From Vanrija pseudolonga (taxonomy: Eukaryota > Basidiomycota > Tremellomycetes > Trichosporonales > Trichosporonaceae), in the NCBI RefSeq assembly GCF_020906515.1, contig NC_085849.1:1426001-1490000 (forward strand): 64,000 nucleotides of DNA. The letters run 5' to 3'. Positions 1 through 11,600 of the stretch are shown here, piece after piece. The position numbers and the translations under genes were made by a program. Each line of letters opens with the position of its first letter. Positions within the stretch are counted from its first letter, which is position 1. The notes below the pieces were generated by a model, which searched no databases, was not told where the DNA came from, and worked only from the letters and a program-made list of their open reading frames with translations.

Positions 1-423
1 TACCCAGGCCAGGGTGTATTGGTGGGTCACGACGTCTGTCAGCAGTCAGTCATCCCAGCCCAGACAGCCAGCCAGTCGCGCCAAAAGCGAAAATGCACTG
101 ACAGGCGGGCCTGGCGCTGGGCGCTGGGCGGGGGCGCAGAGGCGGCAGCTGACAGAGGGCCCTGACGTCCTTCCTGACCACGTCCCCCCCCTCCGTTCTC
201 TGGCTGGACCTTGCCCCAACCAACGTCATATCCTGCGCGATTCCTGGTCAGGCAGCCAGCTACATGCACTGTTGCCCTCCGTTCCCACCTCCCCTTGCCC
301 CCCAACCCCGATTTGTTGCTACAGCCGCTCATCCATCATCACTCCTTCACAAAGGCTCTATCTCCTTTGTCTTCTTCATCACATCTCTCTCCTCCAACTT
401 GACCCCCATTACACCGAATCATA
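1..423 (+). promoter_or_regulatory. Upstream region of the phosphoglucose isomerase gene
   Basis: I see no supportable gene here. The last 80 bases before the start codon are pyrimidine-rich on the plus strand (TCTCCTTTGTCTTCTTCATC and similar), a usual pattern just upstream of highly expressed fungal genes. Short CAGCCAG-type repeats lie near 55-75. The open frames in this stretch are low-complexity and overlap each other on both strands. Confidence 0.5.
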
Positions 424-2536
<2,113 letters not shown>

Positions 2537-3146
2537 GCGCTGATAGAGCTGGCCTGGAATGAGATGTACCAACGACGAAAAAACAAAAGATTAGTTCTGT
2601 AGAACCTACTACATACGAAGCCATTCTATGCAGCAGTTAGGTGTACTTGTACGGAGTGTGAGCGTGATAGGATTACGACGAGTCTAGTCGGCCCTCGGAG
2701 AAGGGGGGGGGGCGTCGAGCAGCTCTTGAAGGAATCCGCATGCCGTGGCAGCGGGATGACAAAGCATGGTGCTCCGCTGTTGATCCGGGATGACGGATTG
2801 TCAAGTTGTGATGGGGTTGGTCGAGTCGCGACTTGTCGCACCCCGTCGGCTGCTAGCCGCTGGGTGCGTCGGATTTACCCGATCGCCATCTGGCAAAGGC
2901 AAAGGCGGATTACTTCCGCTATCCGTCTTGTGGATTCCATCTGACTTGTTCTCGCCAAAAGGGAACTTGTTCGGCCTCGAATCACAGCCGACGTTTGTAT
3001 CGGGTCAGAGACAGACAAGACAGACAGACACTGCAGCAACCGCCGTCATCGCATTCGCATTCCCTAAACTCTCCTAAAGAACGAGTACAACCCGAGCCTC
3101 GCACGCACTCTTCCCACTCGCTCATTCTCACTCGCCTCATCGCATC
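2537..3146. other. Intergenic spacer between PGI1 and the dehydrogenase gene
   Basis: This holds the 3' flank of the isomerase and the promoter of the next gene. A run of about twelve G lies at 2704-2714. The 150 bases before the next start codon are rich in C, A and T, with repeated ACTCTTCCCACTCGCTCATTC-like sequence that looks like a transcription start region. I find no additional gene. Confidence 0.5.
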
Positions 3147-5022
3147 ATGTCGGTCGCCCGCACCATCCTTAGGGCTCTCCCTAGGCACGCCGTGCGCCGA
3201 ACGGCGCTCGCCTCACCGTCGTCGCTTTTGATGCACCGCGCGCCGACTCTCGCCACTACCAACGTTCGCCACGGCTCCTCCATTCCGCCCCGAACCGAGT
3301 CATTCACAACGGTCACCAAGGATCATGTCGCCCACTTGCGTTCTCTCCTCAGCTCGGAAACGTCCCTCCTCTCCACCCTGGACGGATCAGCTACCACCGA
3401 TGAGCTCGTTACATACAACGACGACTGGATGAACAAGTACCACGGCAAGAGCCAGGTCGTTGTTCGCCCCAAGACGACCGAGGAGGTCTCCAAGGTCCTG
3501 AAGTACTGCTATGACGAGGGAATCGCCGTTGTTCCCCAGGGCGGTAACACCGGTCTTGTTGGTGAGTCCCGGCGCTTGCCTGGACGGAGTTGCCGTTAAC
3601 AACCTTCCAGGTGGCGGAGTGCCGGTCCACGACGAGGTCGTTATTCAGCTTGGCAACTTGAACAAGATTCGCTCGTTTGACCCAGTGTCTGGCGTTTTCG
3701 TGGCGGATGCAGGTGTTGTCCTCGAGGTTGCCGACAACTACCTCGCCGAGCAGGGCTTCATCTTCCCTCTTGACCTCGGCGCCAAGGGCTCCTGCCAGAT
3801 CGGTGGAAATGTTGCCACGAACGCTGGTGGCCTCCGACTCCTTCGCTACGGAAGTCTCCACGGCACTGTTCTCGGACTGGAGGTTGTCCTGCCCGACGGA
3901 ACTGTCTACAACCACCTCAGCAAGCTGAGGAAAGACAACACTGGTAGGTGTACAGGCGGCATGTAGCGCGCTGACATGAAGGTTTCGACCTGAAGCAGCT
4001 CTTCATCGGCTCCGAAGGCAGCCTGGGAATCATTACGGCCATCTCCATTCTTTGTCCTCGCCGCCCCAAGGCCATGAACGTTGCCGTCTTCTCTGTTCCG
4101 TCGTACGAGGCGGTTCAAAAGGTCTTTGCCGAGGCCAAGGACCACCTTGGCGAGATTCTGTCTGCGTTCGAATTCTGGGACAAGCAGGCGTACTCGGTTG
4201 TTCGTAAGCACCAGGAGGAGCTCGGAGGCGAACGCAAGGTCTTCGAAACAGAGGGAGACTTCTACTGTCTCATCGAAACTGGAGGCAGCAATGCTGAGCA
4301 CGACGAGGAGGTGAGCACACTTTGTCCAACTATATGCTGATATTAGAAACTGGGCGGCCTGTTGGAACACCTCATCACCAACGAGATCGTTCTGGACGGC
4401 GTTCTCGCGCAGGACACCACCCAGTTCAGCTCGCTTTGGTCTCTTCGCGAGGGCATTCCCGAGGCATGTGGCAAGGCTGGACCGGTCTACAAGTACGATC
4501 TCTCCATCCCTGTCGGCGAGATGTACGAAGTTGTCGAGACGATGCGCACTCGTCTGAGGGAGCGCGGCCTTCTTGTTGGTGACGGCAACCCTGAAGGTCC
4601 CATTCGGGCGATGGTGGGCTACGGTCACATGGGCGATGGTAAGTTGAACGCATCCTCTTATTTGCGATGTTCTAACCATTCAGGTAATGTCCACATCAAC
4701 ATCGTGGCGAACAAGTACGCCGAGGAGATCGAGAACGCCATCGAGCCTTACGTGTACGAAGTTGTTTGTGAGTGGACTTATCTGCAGAAGGGTTCAAAAG
4801 CTGACATTTTACAGCTGCGAAGAGTGGATCTATCTCTGCTGAGCACGGTCTTGGTGAGTACTGCGAGGCTCTTCTCTTCGTTGGCTAACCGTCTCAACAG
4901 GTGTCATGAAGGCACCACACATTCACTACTCTCAGTCGGATGTGGGCATTGGACTCATGCACCAAATCAAGAAGCTCTTCGACCCCAAGGGCCTGCTTAA
5001 CCCGTACAAGTACATTGTGTAG
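3147..5022 (+). CDS. DLD2: Mitochondrial FAD-linked D-2-hydroxyglutarate / D-lactate dehydrogenase
   Basis: An FAD flavoenzyme of the vanillyl-alcohol-oxidase fold that oxidises D-2-hydroxyglutarate (and/or D-lactate) in mitochondria. Seven exons: 3147-3561, 3611-3943, 3982-4310, 4347-4638, 4684-4767, 4815-4853 and 4901-5022. The N-terminus is rich in Arg and Ser with few acidic residues ([17 protein letters not shown]), fitting a mitochondrial presequence. The FAD-binding part shows [22 protein letters not shown] (split by intron 1) and [15 protein letters not shown]. The C-terminal cap shows [34 protein letters not shown] and the ending [14 protein letters not shown]. The KYD-IPV, GHxGDGNxH and AEHG blocks match the D2HGDH/Dld2 branch better than cytochrome-linked Dld1. 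Substrate preference cannot be decided from sequence. The gene converges on the transcription factor, with 97 bp between stop codons. Confidence 0.93.
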
Positions 5023-5119
5023 AGTGTGATGAGCATTTGATGACTGCTGGGCTTCCCAAAGCTGCCTGCTCGCATGTTGTCTAAAGTAATATCATTAGCG
5101 CATGGCCGTCTACCATTTA

Positions 5120-7747
5120 TCAAGGACCAGAGGATGGGAAATAGTAGGGGAGGTTATCAGCTCCAGGCATCAGCCACGAGAAGTCGCCGAAACTCCCTTG
5201 GGGAAGGTCGCTGTTGAAGATGGATAGGGGTACGTTACCCAAGTTGATCGCGGCTGTGAGAGGAGATAGATCGTTGCGGGTTGCGTCGTCTTCAGCCACT
5301 TGACCATCTACAGTCGAGTCAGCTGCGCGGCCGTTCTCGTTGTGGTGCCGCGCAGCAGAGGAGCTGTGCTGGATGTGGATACCGGTCTGATGGGCGATTG
5401 GGCGATACCACGCATATCGCTTTCCGAGGTGAGACGACGAATCCCTTGTCGAAGACAAAGGATAGCAGACTTGGCACACCCGTATTGTCTCGTCGAGCAC
5501 CTCGGCCGCACCCAGAGCGACTGGGAAGAGGGCCACAAAGTTGCGCAGGGCAACAGATGTTGCGTGGAGAATGCGAGTTGCTTCTTCAGCATGTGTGTGG
5601 TGGTTTTGGGCACGAGCGGATAAAACACAAGCCAAGAGGAGGCGTCCGGTGAACAGCAAACGATAAGCCACCACTGCGAAAGCATCAGCGTAATGGTCCC
5701 ACGGATGCACGCACAGATGTCGCAAGAGCGCAAATGATGGGTAAAGCCAAGCTGCACAACGAGGCCAACCATCTCGCGAGCAGCGTCCACAACGGCCGCC
5801 CGGTGACTCTCCAGTATATTGGTATCTGGCTTGGAGCGGCTTGTTTCCACTTGGAGAGCTCGAGCTGCGACAAGCAGTTGAATCATCTGGTAAATCGAGG
5901 CGACCTGCTCAGACGCCACAGAGTACTCTGATGTATGCGAACGATCCTTTGCTGACGGCAAGGAGATGGCAGGCGGTGCAGAGCTGGTCTATGTCAGCAG
6001 TGTATTGGGAGGAAGCTGTGTCTCACGTCCTCCATTTCCGCAAGGCGGCCATAGTGACGTCGAGCCTCGATGCGTCGTCCAACGCAGGTCTCGATTGGCG
6101 AGCGAGGTCTGTCAGGAAGCTCGAGTTTTCCACGATGGGGCGATCGACAGACGCACGGAGAGCAAACTCAAGCACGCCTGATAGTTGAATCAACTGGCGG
6201 AAAGTTGCCACATAATCCTTGTCCTTCTCGATAGGCCATTCGGGGCTCGACCAGTGTTCATAATGAAACGGCTCGGGAAGCCGAACGTCCATGTCCCAGA
6301 GAGCGTTCAAGAATGGCCGCCCGCAGAATGCGGCGATCTGCTTGTCCCATGTGTATATGGCCCACGCCACGCGCTATCAGGCGTTAGTACCGAGCATCAA
6401 CAGGAATTGGTGACTTACTGATCTCACTTCTCTGACCACCGGGTTGCCCCAGATGTCTGCAGACACGTGTCGGTGGATTCCACCATCCAATGTCCTTGAA
6501 AGTGCGTCGGCAAACAAGCCCTGGGCGACAGGATGCGGGACATTATCCACGCAGTGGAACATTGACGCAAAGAAGCGGCCTTGGATCGCATAGATAACGT
6601 GATCGCTGTTCACAGCGTGTTCGATGAGGCGGTTGAACAATTCGTAGTAGCGGACGCCAGCGGAGGCCGGATTGTCTGGATCTGTGAACACCCGAGGGTC
6701 GGAGCTGTAGCGGGACGCCAGCATACACATCGAGACTACCAAGGCCGAGAAGGAGTGCTCCTCAAGCTGTCCTAGGTCTTGGAAAAACGTTGGAATGTGC
6801 ATGATGGGCCATACCGGGTGGATTGTCGAGAAGAAGATGCCAAGCAAGTCGTTCATCAAATCTGGGGGAACTTGCTGGTCAGTAGGTTCGCGCTTCCTGT
6901 CATCTTACTGATATCCTGAACACTTGAGAGCAACTCATCGCCTGCGGTCGAATGCGCGATGTCTCGCCCGGGAAAGTACTCCTCAGCTTCAGGCTGGCCG
7001 GCACCATCAGGATTTCGAACCGATGCTGTATCACCGTCACTCAGGAGGTCCTGCAACCACTGCCAGTCCAGATCTGGCATTCCCGCCTGTTTTTGGTCTC
7101 CAGCTGTGTCACTAGCTAGGCGCCGTGTGGCTTCGCTGAATCGTCAGGCTCCCGCCAATCAGGCGACGTACAGGAGAGGTAAACCAGATGAGGATCCAGC
7201 GTGATGCGCAATTCCGTGAGAAGAGAGGAAGAAGTGGGTAGAGTTGCCGCGAGGGACTGGGACAAGTCAGTCTCGGAGGAAAGGCAGAGAGTAGATCGGC
7301 GTACCACCTCGTTTCTTCCGCGAAGGTTCATCTCCCGAGCTGGATGACAATCTACGCTTGTTCACCGAGGGTCCAGCTTCCGTTGGGGATGACTGCCTGT
7401 CCGCTGAGTTGCCTCTGTACCGGCTGTCAGCACCCGTGTTTGGACACGGGGAGGGTTATGGACTGACATTTGCTCAGCGCTTGACAGAAGCGTGCGTCCA
7501 TGGCTTCCCGAAGATGACGAGAAGGAGCAGGTGACTTTCGCAGCAACACACTTAGAGCATGGGTTTTCGTTGCTACACTGTGATCGATGTCAGCATAGCC
7601 AACTTCAGCCATGCCGATCAGTACCTTGATTTTCCTCGATCTGCAAGACTTGTCAGCGGGATTACGGTAGCGCCAAACTCACCGGCATCGGTCACACGCC
7701 CGCAGGAAGCGGACCCGACCAGGATCCGCGGCTGGCTCCGAAGACAT
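5120..7747 (-). CDS. Zn2Cys6 fungal-specific transcription factor
   Basis: A nuclear DNA-binding regulator of the Gal4-type binuclear zinc cluster family. The start codon at 7747 opens exon 7683-7747, followed by a 16-nt micro-exon (7625-7640) and an exon beginning at 7577. Together they give a perfect Cx2Cx6Cx5Cx2Cx6C cluster at about residues 18-44 (CDRCRSRKIKC, then NPCSKC and VTC). After a Ser-rich linker comes the Fungal_trans middle homology region, with FFSTIHPVWPIMHIPTF and SALVVSMCMLASRYS around 6700-6850 and the AIYTWDKQIAAFCGRP block around 6330-6370. The C-terminus ends in FSWLMPGADNLPYYF. The downstream exon borders between 6850 and 7500 are less certain. Target genes are unknown. 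The dehydrogenase next door is an obvious candidate but convergent orientation is no evidence of control. No retroelement is inserted in the gene. Confidence 0.88.
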
Positions 7748-8400
7748 TGTCCTCACGGCCTAACTGTCGGTGATTTGGTGAAATGAACGACAACAAACAT
7801 GAGAGGTGGAGCTCGGTTGTGATACAATCGGTTGGCCCCACACGACCGGAAGCAAATGCTCCCTTATCGGACATCGCCGACTCATCCGCGCCGACTCATC
7901 AGCCGACGGCTTCGAAAACCGTGCCGCACTGTGCACTCATATAACTGACAAGCGAGCGGACAAATGCTTGCACGTACACAAGTGACAGCCTGAAGCAATG
8001 AGTCCTTCGCTGCAAGCTCGCTACTGCGATGCATTCGGACGCACTAATGCAAACTGGGCAGCCTGCTTTCGGAGCCACGATGCCTATGCATGAGCGATGC
8101 GAGCGAGGGCTTATTTCGCATCCGGGCACACCGAAGAAGTCGGTAGGCCCATACTCCGGAAGTGCGCGGAAGTGCGGAGCATACATCCCAATCTCATGCA
8201 GTGTTGACACAGGAAAGCATGTAGTCAAAACTCTGCCATACGCAACCTTCCTCTTGAGCGTCAAGTGTTGCCGCCAACTACAGAGGCTAGGTACACGAAG
8301 GCTGCAGCTGCACCTGAGGCTTGAAGATGGGGTCCAGATGAAAGAGTCATTGCAAGGAGATAAGTCACCCCCTGTGAAAGTATCAGTTACTTACTTGCCT
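7748..8400. other. Upstream flank of the Zn2Cys6 gene, start of the gene-free island
   Basis: No supportable gene. A 124-codon open frame at 8029-8403 has no recognisable domain and no clear splice context, so I do not annotate it. Composition is still mixed here and becomes clearly AT-richer beyond about 8.4 kb. The promoter of the transcription factor should lie in the first few hundred bases. Confidence 0.45.
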
Positions 8401-8639
8401 TGAATGCTGCAAATGTGTTTGCAGTTTTGGCACTTTCCAAACCGTGACAGCTTCGTAATAAAGTCATATTGAGAGACAACTCAGTCAATTTGCTCCTGAG
8501 TCATACCAGGCGCACACTGGAAAGATGAAAGGAACCCTGTCAAAATCTCTACTGCTTCATAAGATCAGCCAGACGCTCCCTGCTGCCTGCGATCATGCCT
8601 CATGCGTTGTTCTAATAGCCAGAGAGGCTGAGTCTCAGG

Positions 8640-8940
8640 CGTATATTGGTTTCGGGCTGGCGGTGACTGGTGCCCAGTTATTCACTTGCAAAAAGCTCTG
8701 CACAATACCACAGTACCTTTGGTCCCTCTTTACCCATCGAAGAATGGACAGCACTGCTGGAATGTCCGGGGCAACAAACCCCTATGTATATTTGCAGTCC
8801 TGCACAGATCATTTATTGGACTGGCAGCCTCAATTAGGTCGTCCAAGACGTCTGCAGGCTCTACTGGAATAGGTTCCCTGGTACTTGAGGTCAAGCTCAT
8901 ACACACTGAGAAGAATTTGTCAGCAATTCCTGAATGCTAA
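8640..8940 (+). mobile_element. Possible Ty1/copia RNase H remnant (weak)
   Basis: The plus-strand reading near the end of this stretch gives LEVKLIHTEKNLSAIP, which resembles the C-terminal RNase H block of copia-type polyproteins (typically LEVKYIHTEENLADILTKPL). The orientation is opposite to the reverse transcriptase and integrase remnants further right, so it would belong to another copy or to a rearranged piece. The match is short and the element is old and broken, so confidence is low. Confidence 0.25.
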
Positions 8941-9534
8941 TCCAACGAAAGCCACTTCCAGTGCGCATCCAGATCACTAGCCAAATCCACAACGGTGGAG
9001 TTTCTGATTTTTTTTTTTTGAACATCCTCTTTCCATGATGATTAGTCGCGTAAATGCACCTTACACTCCCAATTGTGGTTCCTTCCACATTGGTTGATGA
9101 GCATCAACCTCCTGGGGCTACTGAAAAGTGCAATTCTGGTAAACTACACGAGTTCCGCACTGAATTGCACATCGAGCGCCCTTTATTGAACAACATACAC
9201 ACACCGGTACCCGTAAAGTGACCCAGCAAACTGCTTCCAGAGGAGTCATTCAGTTATTCTACTTCAATACGTTGAACCGATTCAAAACCATGGTGTCGTG
9301 CATATTCCGGAACTTCTTCACGGACAACGACTCAACTAGACCACATGATGGGAGACCTTCGCTCGGACAGAAATGGCTCAATCGAACTACTTGACAATTC
9401 TTCAAAGCTTTCACTTTCTGAGGTCATTATCATTTCGAGCTGCACAACCACAACAATTATAAAAGGACCACCGTGTGTAATAGTGTACTCACAATATACT
9501 CAGCTTGTCTCAACATTTTTGGATCATATTCCAA

Positions 9535-9596
9535 AGACTTTTATTAGAATGTAAAATTCATTACCTTTTCCTAATGAAAATCTGACAATTCTTGAA
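9535..9596 (+). repeat. Left arm of an imperfect inverted repeat
   Basis: The plus strand reads ACTTTTATTAG, then AAAATTCATTA, TTCCTAATGAAAAT and GACAATTCTTGAA. The same blocks in the same order are found on the minus strand at 10845-10912. About 45-50 of about 60 positions agree, judged by eye. The arms enclose about 1.25 kb that contains the reverse transcriptase remnant. Confidence 0.7.
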
Positions 9597-10059
9597 ATGG
9601 TCCTTACAGCCGCAGATGCGATCCATACCCTAACAGAACATCCAAACGGTCGAAAATCACTCTTGAGTGAAGCCCTCTTCACAGAATTACACCAGGAAAT
9701 GAACGTCCAAAGTCCTAGGTTGGACACCCGGAACATATATATAGCGCTGTTTAAATTTTTTAAAACAACGGTTGGATTCGGACCCTTTTCAACTCTGAAC
9801 GTTCAGCATTGAATTGTAATCATTGGGGACAAGGGTGATGATCAGCTCAGGGACATTGGGTTGTGGACTTGTGTGGCTTTATCTACAAAATAAAGGTCCC
9901 GGAGAAGCGGTTAGAATTAAGAGTACGAATTAGCATTATGAACTCCTAGTTAGAAATTGTAGTTTCCAATGAAGCATTCAGTCCTTTGTGAAAACGAGAA
10001 TTCGACACTGGAATTCGTCCAATGTTTCGCGATTGTGGCGGGCAATGTCGTGGTCCACA

Positions 10060-10495
10060 TTATCCATAAAAGGTTAACCCACAATTGTCAGAACGCGGTT
10101 CATTATATTCCAACACACATACCGATAATTGCATAATTTTGTCTTGATTATCTGGAATGCAGAGACAGCCGCCTCCATTTGTGGGTTGTACATCTTGGCC
10201 TTGAAGCCAGGAGTCCCATTTCTCGTTGAAACAGGTTGGTGACTGTTTGAGTCCATACATGGACTTGTTATGTTGTAAATCTTGACTTTGTCGACGGTGG
10301 AAACCTTCGGAGGTTCTACAAAGAAGGATTCCTCCAATTCTCCGCTCAAGAACGCCGCCTTGATCTCGACCTCGCTGCGTGCAAAGTCGAAATAGTTGAC
10401 AATGGCCAGAAATGCTCCAACCAAGTACTGATGGGCTACGGGCTCCACCTCCGCAGAGTTTGTCTTAGAGTCCGGTATTGCGCTGCGGATCATTA
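10060..10495 (-). mobile_element. Ty1/copia reverse transcriptase fossil
   Basis: Minus-strand readings show two blocks typical of copia-type reverse transcriptase: EIKAAFLSGELEESFFVEPP and, further on, MYGLKQSPTCFNEKWDSWL followed by NQDKIMQLSV. These match the conserved DVKAAFLNGxLEE and LYGLKQSPRxW regions. The copy is clearly a fossil: it is short, broken several times, and lacks a full pol gene. It lies downstream, in transcriptional sense, of the integrase remnant, which is the order expected for copia (integrase before reverse transcriptase). Confidence 0.8.
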
Positions 10496-10844
10496 CGGAA
10501 TATCCAACGTCCAGAGGATCGTCATCTTAGGATCAAGGGAGGAGGGGAACCGTCCTGAAGGTCGTGGGTGGATGTGAGCTTCTTGTCGTATCGAATGCAC
10601 ATGGTTCAAGTACTTGCTGCTCGATTCCGCACGTTTTGGTTGTCAGACATACTGAAAATTGACCGCCATCTGATGTTTGGTCTCCAAATGTCGAAGCAGC
10701 TTGATTCATATGTTGCGGGTCAAAAATACCACTTTCGAAATCTTTTTGGGGTAATACTGAAGATCCATATTCGATAATTGGTCATTCCGTTTAGCCAGGT
10801 CGCCGTGTATCGATTATCGTCGATTCTGAAGTCATAGGAGCAAC

Positions 10845-10912
10845 TTCAAGAATTGTCGAATTTTCATTAGGAAATCCTAATGAATTTTGGGCCCTAATAA
10901 AAGTTGCAGAGT
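10845..10912 (-). repeat. Right arm of the imperfect inverted repeat, with an internal hairpin
   Basis: Read on the minus strand this gives ACTTTTATTAG, AAAATTCATTAGGA, TTTCCTAATGAAAATT and GACAATTCTTGAA, matching the left arm at 9535-9596. It contains a perfect palindrome at 10863-10884 with two 10-nt arms (TTCATTAGGA and TCCTAATGAA) around AA. It lies between the integrase and reverse transcriptase remnants, so it may mark a separate insertion into the older copia copy or a rearranged terminal repeat. Confidence 0.7.
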
Positions 10913-10959
10913 TTTGGCGCGAAGCGACTGATGATTAGTGGGATAGTGGTCTGAGCATG

Positions 10960-11600
10960 TGCCATCATTTGCAGTGCATGTGGCCCCTTGGAGGCGCATT
11001 GCTCGAATTGATATCGGCCTTCGAAAGTCGAACCGTTAAAGAATTCTCAAGTCGGTCAATTGGTGTTTTTTGTGTGATCCGGAAACATCCTGAACATGAT
11101 AGCCTTGCGATCCTTCCAGGTGTGCATTCCAGCTGTGCAACTAGGATTGCAACATTAGGGCAGGCTGTTAGGACCTGTGGACCTTGTAGAAGACCAAACT
11201 CCCAAAAGAAGGAGGTTGACGTGTTGAATTCTTTCTTGGTGTTATTTCTAAGGAATGTTTGTTGTCAGTGCCGGTTGGGCAGAAATTGCGTGTGTATGCT
11301 AGCATAGACACGCCGCTCCTTCTGCAACATGAGGGATGTCCTGTTTCGACCAGGAGAGTTCGTAACTTCACCGTTCAGGATTGTCAGATGGACACGTGCT
11401 ACTCTTCCTGCTTGTGTGTGGGATCCGGGCTGAATAAAAACCTGTTCTATGCCGTTGTCAGTGCAATAGTCCCGTAGTTTGTTAGAGCAGTCTGCGATCA
11501 AAGCTGAGCTTGCAAAGATGCTCAATCAAGCAAAAGGCTTCTTCTCCCTCAAATCATCCAAAACAACACCCCATTCCTGCCAAAAGAGTCCTATCGAGAT
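10960..11600 (-). mobile_element. Ty1/copia integrase fossil
   Basis: Minus-strand readings around 11.4-11.5 kb include NKLRDYCTDNGIEQVF followed by QPGSHTQAGRVARVH, the catalytic-core region of copia integrases (DNGxEF...RDNGIxxxxxxP...NGxxER). Around 11.3 kb follow TLLVETGHPSCC and SMLAYTRNFCPTGTDN, the usual region after the core. Several breaks are present and no intact reading frame remains. No pair of direct long terminal repeats could be found around it by eye, so the element's ends are undefined. It looks old. Confidence 0.8.

Noticed and set aside
8029-8403. A 124-codon open frame left of the island
   Set aside because: No recognisable feature, unusual Cys and His content, no leader pattern; probably chance.
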